Assembly (NCBI GenBank): GCA_021152765.1
Contig: JAGKUT010000014.1
Location: 1-10,680 of the forward strand
DNA from: Actinomycetes bacterium
Lineage (GTDB): Bacteria; Bacillota_I; Bacilli_A; RF39; UBA660
DNA: 10,680 nt
Direction of reading: 5' to 3'
The notes under the pieces were generated by a model. That model was not told where the DNA came from. It searched no databases and saw only the letters and a list, made by a program, of their open reading frames with translations. Both the position numbers and the translations under genes were made by a program. Below are positions 1 to 6,464 of this stretch, piece by piece (the stretch's first letter is position 1; each line of letters opens with the position of its first letter).

Positions 1-1
1 A

Positions 2-289
2 TTATATAGACAATTATATAAGAAATCTTTTTATGAATTTGCAAAAGCTTTTTGGGAAACCGCAGATCCTCAAAAATTTGTTGATGGTATATTAGTTCAA
101 TTTTATTGTGAAACTTTTCAATATATGGCAAGAGGATGGGTTAATTATGATGGACCAGAAAATCCTATACCAAATATTCCTATATCTGAAAATGTTAATG
201 TAATTGATGTAAGAGAAAATAAACATAATTTATGTATAAATATTTTAAATGTCTTGATTAGAACACGACTATTATTTAAGATTTTATAG
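2..289 (+). pseudogene. Truncated phage terminase large subunit (fragment, 5' end outside window)
   Basis: An open frame enters from the left edge and ends at TAG 287-289, giving 95 residues. The part with SFYEFAKAFWETADPQKF and then VIDVRENKHNLCINI resembles the N-terminus of phage large terminases, the ATPase-nuclease motors that package DNA: an aromatic-rich 'KSFYxFxxxFW' segment, then a short strand that normally reads '(L/I)IINxPPGxxKS', the Walker A region. Here the match stops right after INI. The following residues (LNVLIRTRLLFKIL) carry no P-loop, so the protein could not work as a motor. The last 40 or so bases overlap the 5' half of the T-box leader, so the C-terminal residues are probably a chance translation of regulatory DNA. 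The best reading is a prophage remnant cut at the thrS regulatory region. Assignment is by remembered family pattern only. Confidence 0.55.
235..240 (+). promoter_or_regulatory. Candidate -10 box for the T-box/thrS operon
   Basis: TATAAA lies 11 bases before the first predicted paired base of the T-box leader, a suitable distance for a transcript starting near 247. No good -35 hexamer sits 16-18 bases upstream; TTGATG at 204-209 is about 25 bases away. It lies inside the terminase-like reading frame, so if correct, phage-derived DNA supplies part of the promoter. Weak call. Confidence 0.3.
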
Positions 290-445
290 AGAGTTATCGG
301 TTGGTGTAAGATAATAAATCACTTAATAGTTACTATCTATGAACAGAACTCGAAAGAGATTTCCGGTTAATACCGTTATTTTAATTAAGTAAACTTGAGG
401 ATGGTACCGTGTTATAAGCACTCCTGGAATGGGAGCGCTTTTTTT
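251..445 (+). promoter_or_regulatory. T-box riboswitch leader (tRNA-sensing), probably threonine-specific
   Basis: Stem I is recognisable: an AG-rich bulge AGAGAG (288-293) is followed by a distal hairpin TTATC/GATAA (294-298 with 310-314) closing the conserved loop GGTTGGTGTAA (299-309). Outer pairing is GACTAT/ATAGTT (267-272 with 326-331) and, less surely, GTCTTG/CAGAAC (251-256 with 344-349, one mismatch). A small hairpin CGGT/ACCG (364-375) fits stem III. The T-box sequence itself, GAGGATGGTACCGTG (397-411), is close to the family consensus and precedes the terminator. In this family, uncharged tRNA pairs with the specifier and the T-box bulge and stabilises an antiterminator. The specifier triplet is not certain: ACT 332-334 and ACA 343-345 are both Thr codons in the right area, but CAG 344-346 or AGA 345-347 cannot be excluded. 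The Thr assignment rests mainly on thrS downstream. Confidence 0.85.
417..445 (+). terminator. Intrinsic terminator of the T-box leader
   Basis: AGCACTCCT (417-425) pairs with GGGAGCGCT (431-439) around a five-base loop GGAAT, with one A-C mismatch and one G-U pair, and is followed by a T run to 445. It lies directly after the T-box, as expected for the regulated terminator that stops transcription when the tRNA is charged. Confidence 0.85.
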
Positions 446-452
446 GTTTATT

Positions 453-459
453 GGGGGAG
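453..459 (+). promoter_or_regulatory. Ribosome binding site for the 185-residue CDS
   Basis: GGGGGAG ends four bases before ATG 464, just after the T-box terminator. It decides the start: an earlier in-frame TTG at 395 lies inside the T-box and has no ribosome site. Confidence 0.7.
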
Positions 460-463
460 AATT

Positions 464-1021
464 ATGGAAAAAATATCTATTTGTAAATTTATGTTATTGT
501 ATCATAACGTTCCGTTGAAATCTGGGGGTAAATATTCGCATGAAATAATTAAGAAAGTATTTGATTTGAAAACTTTTCCTGAGTCTTATGTTAAGGAAAA
601 TATGGACTTAATTATTAAAGGTGATGTTGTTTTTGTTGAGGATACCTATGGTGATGTTCAAATTTATAGTACTAAACATTATGATAAAGAAAAAAATGAA
701 TTTGTTAAGGGATTTGATTTTGATGAGAGTTGCGAACATATTGAGTTAGAGGACGATGATATAACGGAAGAAGAAATTGTGGAGGTTAAGGAATTGCTTA
801 GATGTTTAAGTGATTTGCCACCTGATAAATTGCAAGAAATATTAATTCGTTTTAAAGGAATTGATTCTATTTGCAGACGTGTTATTAATGAAAAAAGACG
901 TAGAAACATTAGTAAACCAAAGAAATATAAAAAACAAAAATTGTTATGTCAGGCAAAAGGAATGGAAAACCCTGATAAATATGAAAGACGAATTGAAATT
1001 GATTATAAGAAAATGAAATAA
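464..1021 (+). CDS. Protein of unknown function, first gene of the T-box/thrS operon
   Basis: This 185-residue protein is not recognised. It has no signal peptide or membrane segment. The N-terminal 70 residues look folded (hydrophobic strands such as DVVFVEDTYGDVQIY). Residues 91-110 are very acidic (HIELEDDDITEEEIVEVKE). An amphipathic helical stretch with LPPDKLQEILIRF follows at 111-135, and then a strongly basic tail (RRVINEKRRR, KPKKYKKQK) that could bind nucleic acid. Cysteines at 7, 90, 114, 137 and 162 form no clear zinc motif. The gene sits between the T-box terminator and thrS, 16 bases ahead of the thrS start, so it should be co-regulated with threonine tRNA charging. Position suggests a role linked to translation or amino-acid supply, but it could also be a passenger brought in by the neighbouring prophage scar. 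The function is open; the reading frame itself is well supported by codon use and ribosome site. Confidence 0.8.
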   Translation: MEKISICKFMLLYHNVPLKSGGKYSHEIIKKVFDLKTFPESYVKENMDLIIKGDVVFVEDTYGDVQIYSTKHYDKEKNEFVKGFDFDESCEHIELEDDDITEEEIVEVKELLRCLSDLPPDKLQEILIRFKGIDSICRRVINEKRRRNISKPKKYKKQKLLCQAKGMENPDKYERRIEIDYKKMK

Positions 1022-1028
1022 AAGGAGA
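1022..1028 (+). promoter_or_regulatory. Ribosome binding site of thrS
   Basis: AAGGAGA lies nine bases before ATG 1038. The next ATG (1047) would be too far away, and the TTG at 1029 overlaps the end of the site, so 1038 is preferred. Confidence 0.75.
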
Positions 1029-1030
1029 TT

Positions 1031-1057
1031 GATAAATATGATAAATATGATAAATAT
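1031..1057 (+). repeat. Three tandem copies of the 9-bp unit GATAAATAT at the thrS start
   Basis: Perfect copies lie at 1031-1039, 1040-1048 and 1049-1057. The unit is a multiple of three, so it keeps frame and encodes repeated Met-Ile-Asn. Each unit junction creates an in-frame ATG (1038, 1047). A further single copy of the same nine bases lies at 974-982 within the preceding gene. Confidence 0.9.
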
Positions 1058-2801
1058 TAAAGAAAATGAAAAATTAGCTGTAAAAAATCATAGTTGTGCT
1101 CATTTACTTGCACAGGCTGTTAAGCATTTATATCCAGAGGCAATGTTTTGGGTAGGACCTGTTATTGAAGAAGGTTTCTATTATGACATTGATCTAGGTG
1201 ATAAAGTTTTAACTGAGGAAGATTTAGTTAAGATTGAAAAGGAAATGAAGAAGATTTCTAAGGATGGTAAAAGAATTGTTAGACGCGAATTAAGTAAAGA
1301 AGAAGCTTTGGAAATGTTTAAGAATGATCCATATAAAATTGATTTGATTTCAAGAATGGATGAAAATGACACTGTTATTAGTTGCTATAGTCAAGGTGAT
1401 TTTACTGATTTATGTCGTGGACCTCACGTTGATACTGTTAAAGAATTGAAGTATTTTAAGTTACTTAAGGTAAGTGGTGCTTACTGGAAGGGTGACTCTA
1501 ATAATAAGATGCTTCAAAGAATCTATGGAATTTGTTTTGATTCTGAAGAGGATTTAGATCTTTATTTAAAAGAGTTAGAAGAAGCTAAGGAAAGAGATCA
1601 TCGAAAAATAGGTAAAGATTTAGGAATTTTCATGATGAATGATTTGGTTGGTAGAGGATTGCCAATGTATTTACCTAATGGTTTTACTTTATGGAATACA
1701 TTAGAAAACTATATTAGAAATAAAGAGTTGAAGAGAGGTTATGTACATGTTCAAACTCCACCTCTAGGTAATGTAGAACTTTATAAGACTAGTGGTCACT
1801 GGGATCATTATCGTGATGGTATGTTTCCTAAGATGGAAGTTGAGGGTGAGGAGTTTGTTTTAAGACCAATGAATTGTCCTCATCATATGGTTATGTATTC
1901 TAATTCGCTTCATTCGTATAAAGAACTTCCAATTAGAATTGCGGAAATAGCTCGTGATTGTAGATATGAATCTAGTGGTTCTTTAAAGGGTATTGAAAGA
2001 GTTAGAACTTTCTGTCAAAACGACTGTCATATTTTCTGTACACCAGAACAAATTGAATCAGAATTTAAAGGTGTAGTTGATTTAATACTAGAAGTATATA
2101 AGGAACTTAATATTACTGATTATCGTTTTGAATTGTCACTTCGTGATCCAGAGGATAAAGTTAAATATCATCAAGATGATGAAATGTGGAATAAAGCAGA
2201 GAGTATGTTAAGACAAGTTTTAAATGATTTAGGTATTGAATATGTTGAGAAGATTGGTGAAGCTGCATTCTATGGTCCTAAATTAGATGTTCAAGTTAAG
2301 CCAGCTGTTGGTAATGAAGTTACATTATCTACTTGTCAATTAGATTTCTGCTTGCCAGCTAAATTTGATTTAAAATATATAGATAGTGATGGGTCTAAGA
2401 AAACTCCAGTAGTTATCCACAGAGCTATTTTGGGTACATTAGATAGATTTATTGCTTTATATTTAGAAATGACAAAGGGTAATTTACCTGTATGGCTTGC
2501 TCCTGTTCAAGCTATTGTTATGCCTGTTAATAATCAATATCATCTAGATTATTCTAATGAAATCTATAAGTTATTATCTGATAATGATATTAGAGTATCA
2601 ATAGATTCTCGTGATGAAAAATTATCTTATAGAATGAGAGAGGCTCAAACTAAGAAGATTCCTTTTACTATTATTTTAGGTGATAAGGAAAGAGATGAAA
2701 ACTTAATAAGTTATAGATTACATGGTTCAAATGAAACTATTAGCATGAACAAGAATGAGTTTGTTGATTTTATAAAGAAACAAATTATTGATAAGAAATA
2801 G
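1038..2801 (+). CDS. thrS: Threonyl-tRNA synthetase lacking the TGS domain
   Basis: ThrRS is a cytosolic class II enzyme that charges tRNA(Thr) with threonine. From the chosen ATG it has 587 residues; typical bacterial forms are about 640. The order is: editing (N2) domain from about residue 8, with the HxxxH motif H18-H22 and the partner CRGPH (C126-H130) that remove mischarged serine; catalytic core from about 195 to 485; anticodon-binding domain from about 490 to the end. The catalytic zinc ligands are all present: C280 (MNCPHH), H331 (DCHIF) and H461 (VIHRAILGTLDRF). Motif 2 is visible as RYESSGSLKGIERVR. What is missing is the N-terminal TGS (N1) domain of about 60 residues; the upstream 185-residue gene does not supply it. 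The gene follows that unknown gene by 16 bases and shares its T-box control; a terminator follows. Identification is certain; the exact start is blurred by the repeated ATGs. Confidence 0.97.
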   Translation: MINMINIKENEKLAVKNHSCAHLLAQAVKHLYPEAMFWVGPVIEEGFYYDIDLGDKVLTEEDLVKIEKEMKKISKDGKRIVRRELSKEEALEMFKNDPYKIDLISRMDENDTVISCYSQGDFTDLCRGPHVDTVKELKYFKLLKVSGAYWKGDSNNKMLQRIYGICFDSEEDLDLYLKELEEAKERDHRKIGKDLGIFMMNDLVGRGLPMYLPNGFTLWNTLENYIRNKELKRGYVHVQTPPLGNVELYKTSGHWDHYRDGMFPKMEVEGEEFVLRPMNCPHHMVMYSNSLHSYKELPIRIAEIARDCRYESSGSLKGIERVRTFCQNDCHIFCTPEQIESEFKGVVDLILEVYKELNITDYRFELSLRDPEDKVKYHQDDEMWNKAESMLRQVLNDLGIEYVEKIGEAAFYGPKLDVQVKPAVGNEVTLSTCQLDFCLPAKFDLKYIDSDGSKKTPVVIHRAILGTLDRFIALYLEMTKGNLPVWLAPVQAIVMPVNNQYHLDYSNEIYKLLSDNDIRVSIDSRDEKLSYRMREAQTKKIPFTIILGDKERDENLISYRLHGSNETISMNKNEFVDFIKKQIIDKK

Positions 2802-2831
2802 AAAAAAGTGTCTTTTTATAGACATTTTTTT
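2802..2831 (+). terminator. Intrinsic terminator after thrS
   Basis: AAAAAAGTGTCT (2802-2813) pairs with AGACATTTTTTT (2820-2831), with one G-U pair, around a six-base loop. It starts right after the TAG stop and runs into a long T-rich tract. Confidence 0.85.
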
Positions 2832-2837
2832 ATTTTT

Positions 2838-2867
2838 TTTACATTTTTTTAATTTTTTTGGTAAAAT
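2838..2867 (+). promoter_or_regulatory. Sigma-A promoter of the dnaG-rpoD-trmK operon
   Basis: The -35 box TTTACA (2838-2843) and -10 box TAAAAT (2862-2867) are 18 bases apart, and TG at 2859-2860 gives an extended -10. Transcription would begin near 2874, leaving a leader of about 57 bases before the dnaG start. Confidence 0.7.
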
Positions 2868-2918
2868 ATTAAGGAATTTTAAAAGTTTTGTCGTATATTA
2901 TTTATGTAGGGTTTTTTT

Positions 2919-2927
2919 GGTGGTGAT
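2919..2927 (+). promoter_or_regulatory. Ribosome binding site of dnaG
   Basis: GGTGGTGAT matches the GGAGGTGAT consensus with one change and lies three bases before GTG 2931. It supports the unusual GTG start. Confidence 0.65.
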
Positions 2928-2930
2928 AGA

Positions 2931-4673
2931 GTGGATAATGATGTTGTTAACGAGATAAGAAAAAATGTTGATATTGTTGATGTTATTTCTAAGTATGTTC
3001 CACTTGTTGCTCGTGGAAAAAACTTTTTTGGAGTTTGTCCATTTCATGATGATCATTCTCCAAGTATGAGTGTATCTAAAGATAAACAAATTTATAAATG
3101 TTTTTCTTGTGGTGCGACTGGAAATGTTTTTAATTTTATACAGGACTATGAGAATGTTTCTTTTCCTGAGGCTTTAAAAATTCTTGCTGATATGGCAGGT
3201 ATTAGTGTTAAGGGTTTAGATGTTAAATCTAGTAAGCGTGATGTTCATAAGAGTTTATATGATATTTATGATGTTAGTAGCAAATTGTATATCAATAATT
3301 TAAATACTAATTATGGTTTGGGTGCTAAGGAATATTTACATAAACGTGGTATTACTGATGAATTAATTCGTGAGTTTCAAATTGGGTTATCTTTAAAAGA
3401 AAAGGATTTATTGACTAGGTTATTAGTTAAGAAAGGTTTTTCTAATAAGGATATGGTTGATAGTGGGCTTATTGTTAAGAGCGATTATGGATATTCTGAT
3501 ATTTATTCAAATCGTATAATGTTTCCTTTATATGATGTTAGTGGTAAAATTGTTGGATATAGTGGTCGTATTTATAATGGTGAAGATACTTCTAAATATA
3601 TTAATACTCGTGAGACTGCTATTTTTAAGAAAGGTGAAATTTTATATAATTATCATAGAGCTAAGGAGAGTTGCCGTAAGAAGAATGTTGTAATTATTAC
3701 TGAAGGATTTATGGATGTTATTAGATGTTATTCAGTAGGGGTTACAAATGTTGTTGCTGCTATGGGTACTGCTTTTACTAAGGAACATGTAATGCTTATT
3801 AGAAAACTTGCTCGTGATGTTATTTTATGTTTTGATGGCGATAAGGCTGGTGCTCATGCAACTTTTTCTTGCATTAATTTATTATTGGAGTATAATATAA
3901 CACCTAAAGTTGTTCGTTTGGAGGAAAATTTGGATCCAGATGAATATATTTTAAAGTATGGCAAGGACAAGTTCATTGAAAAAATTGATAATCCTATTAA
4001 TATTATGGATTTTAAATTATCTTATTTAAAAGCTAATAAGGATTTAACAAGTTCTGTTGATATGAGTAGTTATGTTAATTCTGTTATCGATGAATTAAAG
4101 AAGATAGATGATGATATATTACGTGAAATTTCTTTAAAGAAGATAAGTGAAGAGTCAAAGTTGGATATTAATTTTTTACGTGATAAGTTAGATTCTTCTA
4201 CGGAGGTTAAAGAGATTAAGCCTATTATTGTTAAGAATGATAGTATTGATAGATATGATAAGGCTCAAATGAATTTAATTTATTATATGCTTAACAATGA
4301 TGAAGTAGTTCACATGTATGATAGTTCTGTTAATTATATGCCTAATGATGTTTATAGGAAGTTAGCTACTTATATTAGTTGCTTTTATAAAGAAAATGGA
4401 TTTGTTAATGTTTCAGATTTAATGACTTATTTATCTAATTATGATGGTATGAGAGAGGCTGTTAGTAAGATAATTGGACTAAATTTGAAGGATGAGTATA
4501 CAAAAAGTGAAATAAATGATTATATTTTTGTAATAAAAGATTATAATATAAAGAATGAGATTTCTAGATTAGAAGTAGAAATGAGAAATGAAACTAGTAA
4601 TGAGAAGAAAATTGGTATTGCTCAGAGAATAGTTGAATTAAAGAAAATGGAACAGGAGAGAAGTTATGATTAA
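2931..4673 (+). CDS. dnaG: DNA primase DnaG
   Basis: DnaG makes the RNA primers for chromosomal replication and acts at the fork with the DnaB helicase. The 580-residue length is near normal. The N-terminal CHC2-type zinc-binding domain shows C36, H39, C57 and C60 ([12 protein letters not shown] ... [13 protein letters not shown]). The catalytic core follows, including the segment [20 protein letters not shown] at 193-212. The Toprim motifs are E258 (TEGFMD) and D302/D304 (FDGDKAG), the metal-binding residues. The C-terminal 150 residues are divergent and helical, as expected of the helicase-binding domain. The start is GTG with a good ribosome site and the last eight bases overlap rpoD, so the two are translationally coupled. 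The dnaG-rpoD pairing is the conserved macromolecular-synthesis operon of bacteria; rpsU is not present here. Confidence 0.97.
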   Translation: MDNDVVNEIRKNVDIVDVISKYVPLVARGKNFFGVCPFHDDHSPSMSVSKDKQIYKCFSCGATGNVFNFIQDYENVSFPEALKILADMAGISVKGLDVKSSKRDVHKSLYDIYDVSSKLYINNLNTNYGLGAKEYLHKRGITDELIREFQIGLSLKEKDLLTRLLVKKGFSNKDMVDSGLIVKSDYGYSDIYSNRIMFPLYDVSGKIVGYSGRIYNGEDTSKYINTRETAIFKKGEILYNYHRAKESCRKKNVVIITEGFMDVIRCYSVGVTNVVAAMGTAFTKEHVMLIRKLARDVILCFDGDKAGAHATFSCINLLLEYNITPKVVRLEENLDPDEYILKYGKDKFIEKIDNPINIMDFKLSYLKANKDLTSSVDMSSYVNSVIDELKKIDDDILREISLKKISEESKLDINFLRDKLDSSTEVKEIKPIIVKNDSIDRYDKAQMNLIYYMLNNDEVVHMYDSSVNYMPNDVYRKLATYISCFYKENGFVNVSDLMTYLSNYDGMREAVSKIIGLNLKDEYTKSEINDYIFVIKDYNIKNEISRLEVEMRNETSNEKKIGIAQRIVELKKMEQERSYD

Positions 4674-5745
4674 TGAGATAAAAACGTTTGATGAAAGAAA
4701 AATTGAATTGGTTAAAATAGGTAAGGACAAGGGTTTCATTACATATGAGGAGTTAGCTAATTCATTAAAAGGTCTTGATTTGGATGCTGATGCATTAGAT
4801 GATTTATATAATTTGTTTAATGAAAATAATATAGCAATTGTATCTGGTGAGGATAATGATGAAGAAGGTGGAGATAAACTTCTTTTAGATGATAATGATT
4901 TGACTAAGGATTTAACTATTAACGATCCAGTTAGAATGTATCTTAAGGAAATTGGTCAAATTAAGCTATTAACGATGGATGAGGAATTAGCGCTTGCGGA
5001 TAGAATTTTAGAGGGTGATGAAGTTGCTAAGGCAACTTTAGCTGAGGCAAATTTACGTCTTGTTGTTAGTATTGCTAAGAGATATGTAGGTCGTGGAATG
5101 TTATTTCTTGATTTAATTCAGGAAGGTAATATTGGATTAATGAAGGCAGTTGAGAAATTTGATGTTTCTAAGGGGTATAAATTTTCTACTTATGCAACTT
5201 GGTGGATTCGTCAAGCTATAACTCGTGCGATTGCTGATCAAGCTAGAACTATTCGTGTTCCTGTTCATATGGTTGAAACTATTAATAAGTTAGCTCGTAT
5301 TCAAAGGCAACTTACTCTTGAACTTAATCGTGAACCTAGTGAACAAGAACTTGCTAAGAAGATGAATATGTCTGTTGAGAAGGTTCGAGATATTTATAAG
5401 ATTAGTCAAGAACCTGTTAGTTTGGAAACTCCAATTGGTGAAGAGGATGATTCTCATTTAGGTGATTTTATTAAGGATGAAAGAAATATGAGTCCTGAAG
5501 AGTATGCCACTAATGAGATGTTAAAGGATGAAATTTCTGAAGTGTTACTTACTCTTACTGAAAGGGAAGAAAAAGTTATTCGTCTTCGTTTTGGTTTGGA
5601 AGATGGTAAGAGTAGAACTCTTGAAGAAGTTGGTCAAATGTTTGGTGTAACTCGTGAACGTATTCGTCAAATTGAAGCAAAGGCTTTAAGAAAGTTAAGA
5701 CATCCATCTCGTTCTAGAAAACTAAAGGATTACATGACTGATTAA
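4666..5745 (+). CDS. rpoD: Primary RNA polymerase sigma factor (sigma-A/RpoD)
   Basis: The housekeeping sigma factor recruits RNA polymerase core to -35/-10 promoters such as those seen in this window. It has 359 residues, close to Bacillus SigA (about 370), without the large insert of proteobacterial sigma-70. A short region 1.1-like part (to about 60) is followed by an acidic linker with [10 protein letters not shown]. Region 1.2 starts at about 82 ([18 protein letters not shown]). Region 2 spans 127-200, including the core-binding and -10 reading parts ([32 protein letters not shown]). Region 3 covers about 205-270. Region 4 covers about 285-350, with the -35 reading helix [20 protein letters not shown]. 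The start overlaps the dnaG end by eight bases and its stop overlaps the trmK start by one base (TAATG), so expression is coupled through all three genes. Confidence 0.98.
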   Translation: MINEIKTFDERKIELVKIGKDKGFITYEELANSLKGLDLDADALDDLYNLFNENNIAIVSGEDNDEEGGDKLLLDDNDLTKDLTINDPVRMYLKEIGQIKLLTMDEELALADRILEGDEVAKATLAEANLRLVVSIAKRYVGRGMLFLDLIQEGNIGLMKAVEKFDVSKGYKFSTYATWWIRQAITRAIADQARTIRVPVHMVETINKLARIQRQLTLELNREPSEQELAKKMNMSVEKVRDIYKISQEPVSLETPIGEEDDSHLGDFIKDERNMSPEEYATNEMLKDEISEVLLTLTEREEKVIRLRFGLEDGKSRTLEEVGQMFGVTRERIRQIEAKALRKLRHPSRSRKLKDYMTD

Positions 5746-6389
5746 TGGTTTCTAATAGATTAAAATCAATATCCTCACTTATTAATAAAGGTGAGGATAT
5801 TACTGATATTGGATGTGATCATGCTTTACTTGATATTTATTTAACTTTGAATAAGAATTGTTGTTGTCATTGTTGTGATGTTAGTCAAAGTATTATTGAT
5901 AAAGCTATTTGTAATATTAAGAAAAATAATTTAGAAGGTTCTATCGATATTTTTGTTGGTAATGGATTTAATGATTTGAATTTGGATTTTAATACTGTAA
6001 TGGTTTTATCTGGAATGGGTACTAGTACCATTTTAAAGATATTGGATAAGAATAAAACTCATGATATTATTTGTCAAACAAATACTGATTTATATTTACT
6101 TCGTAAGAGTATTAGTGATATGGGATATTATATTGTTTCTGAAGATTTGGTTTTTGATAATAATAGGTATTATGTTAGTATTAGATTTAGTGTTGGCAGG
6201 TCTAGTTATAATTATGATGAATTATTATTAGGTCCATGTTTATTAAAGAATAAAAATTCTGTATTTAATTCTTATGTTAATAATATGTATAGTAAAATTA
6301 TTAAAGGTTATAATAAATCAATTGAGTTTAATAGTGATAGTTTTAATGATTTAGATTTAATGATTAAATGTTTGGAGAAATATATATAG
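5745..6389 (+). CDS. trmK: tRNA (adenine22-N1)-methyltransferase TrmK
   Basis: TrmK methylates N1 of A22 in bacterial tRNAs using S-adenosylmethionine. The 214-residue protein shows SAM motif I as TDIGCDHALLDIYL at 20-33, a GNGF turn at 72-75, and the family's GMG motif (LSGMGTSTIL, 89-98). The helical C-terminus is typical of the family. Position agrees: in Bacillus subtilis the orthologue (yqfN) also lies directly downstream of sigA. The start ATG shares one base with the rpoD stop and has no strong ribosome site of its own, so translation is probably by reinitiation. An unusual Cys-rich stretch, CCCHCC at 39-44, follows strand 2. A strong hairpin lies within codons 9-19. The C-terminal third is poorly conserved by eye. 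The family call is firm; the exact methylation site is inferred from the family. Confidence 0.9.
   Translation: MVSNRLKSISSLINKGEDITDIGCDHALLDIYLTLNKNCCCHCCDVSQSIIDKAICNIKKNNLEGSIDIFVGNGFNDLNLDFNTVMVLSGMGTSTILKILDKNKTHDIICQTNTDLYLLRKSISDMGYYIVSEDLVFDNNRYYVSIRFSVGRSSYNYDELLLGPCLLKNKNSVFNSYVNNMYSKIIKGYNKSIEFNSDSFNDLDLMIKCLEKYI
5769..5800 (+). repeat. Inverted repeat/hairpin inside the start of trmK
   Basis: ATATCCTCACTT (5769-5780) pairs with AGGTGAGGATAT (5789-5800) through 12 pairs, one of them G-U, around an eight-base loop. No T run follows, so it is not an ordinary terminator. It lies 24 bases into the trmK coding region. Confidence 0.75.
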
Positions 6390-6400
6390 TTAAGAAAAAT

Positions 6401-6428
6401 AAAGTGCTTTACAATAAGTGCTTTTTTT
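6401..6428 (+). terminator. Intrinsic terminator of the dnaG-rpoD-trmK operon
   Basis: AAAGTGCTT (6401-6409) pairs with AAGTGCTTT (6416-6424) around loop TACAAT, using two adjacent G-U wobble pairs, and continues into a T run ending at 6428. Because of the wobble pairs it folds well only as the plus-strand RNA. Confidence 0.75.
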
Positions 6429-6436
6429 GTTAAAAT
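6408..6436 (+). promoter_or_regulatory. Promoter of the prepilin gene, nested in the upstream terminator
   Basis: The -35 box TTTACA (6408-6413) lies in the loop region of the terminator and the -10 box TAAAAT (6431-6436) follows after exactly 17 bases. The hexamers are identical to those in front of dnaG. The start would be near 6443, with the ribosome site AGGAGAG at 6451-6457. Confidence 0.7.
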
Positions 6437-6464
6437 TAAATGTAGAAAGTAGGAGAGAATTGAT

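Noticed and set aside
291..351. GAGTT/AACTC (291-295 with 347-351) as the base of T-box stem I
   Set aside because: It competes with the distal helix TTATC/GATAA that closes the conserved GGTTGGTG loop, and would leave the AG bulge unexplained.
395..463. Upstream extension of the first CDS to TTG 395
   Set aside because: These bases are the T-box and its terminator, and the good ribosome site is at 453-459, so ATG 464 is the start.
1029..1037. TTG 1029 as thrS start
   Set aside because: It overlaps the end of the ribosome site; ATG 1038 has correct spacing.
2844..2918. Long T tracts between thrS and dnaG as a second regulatory RNA
   Set aside because: Apart from the terminator and promoter no stable pairing or known motif is visible; the T-richness fits general composition.
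679..3089. Short minus-strand open frames opposite the unknown gene, thrS and dnaG
   Set aside because: They are low-complexity shadows (Ser/Leu/Ile-rich) of well-supported plus-strand genes.
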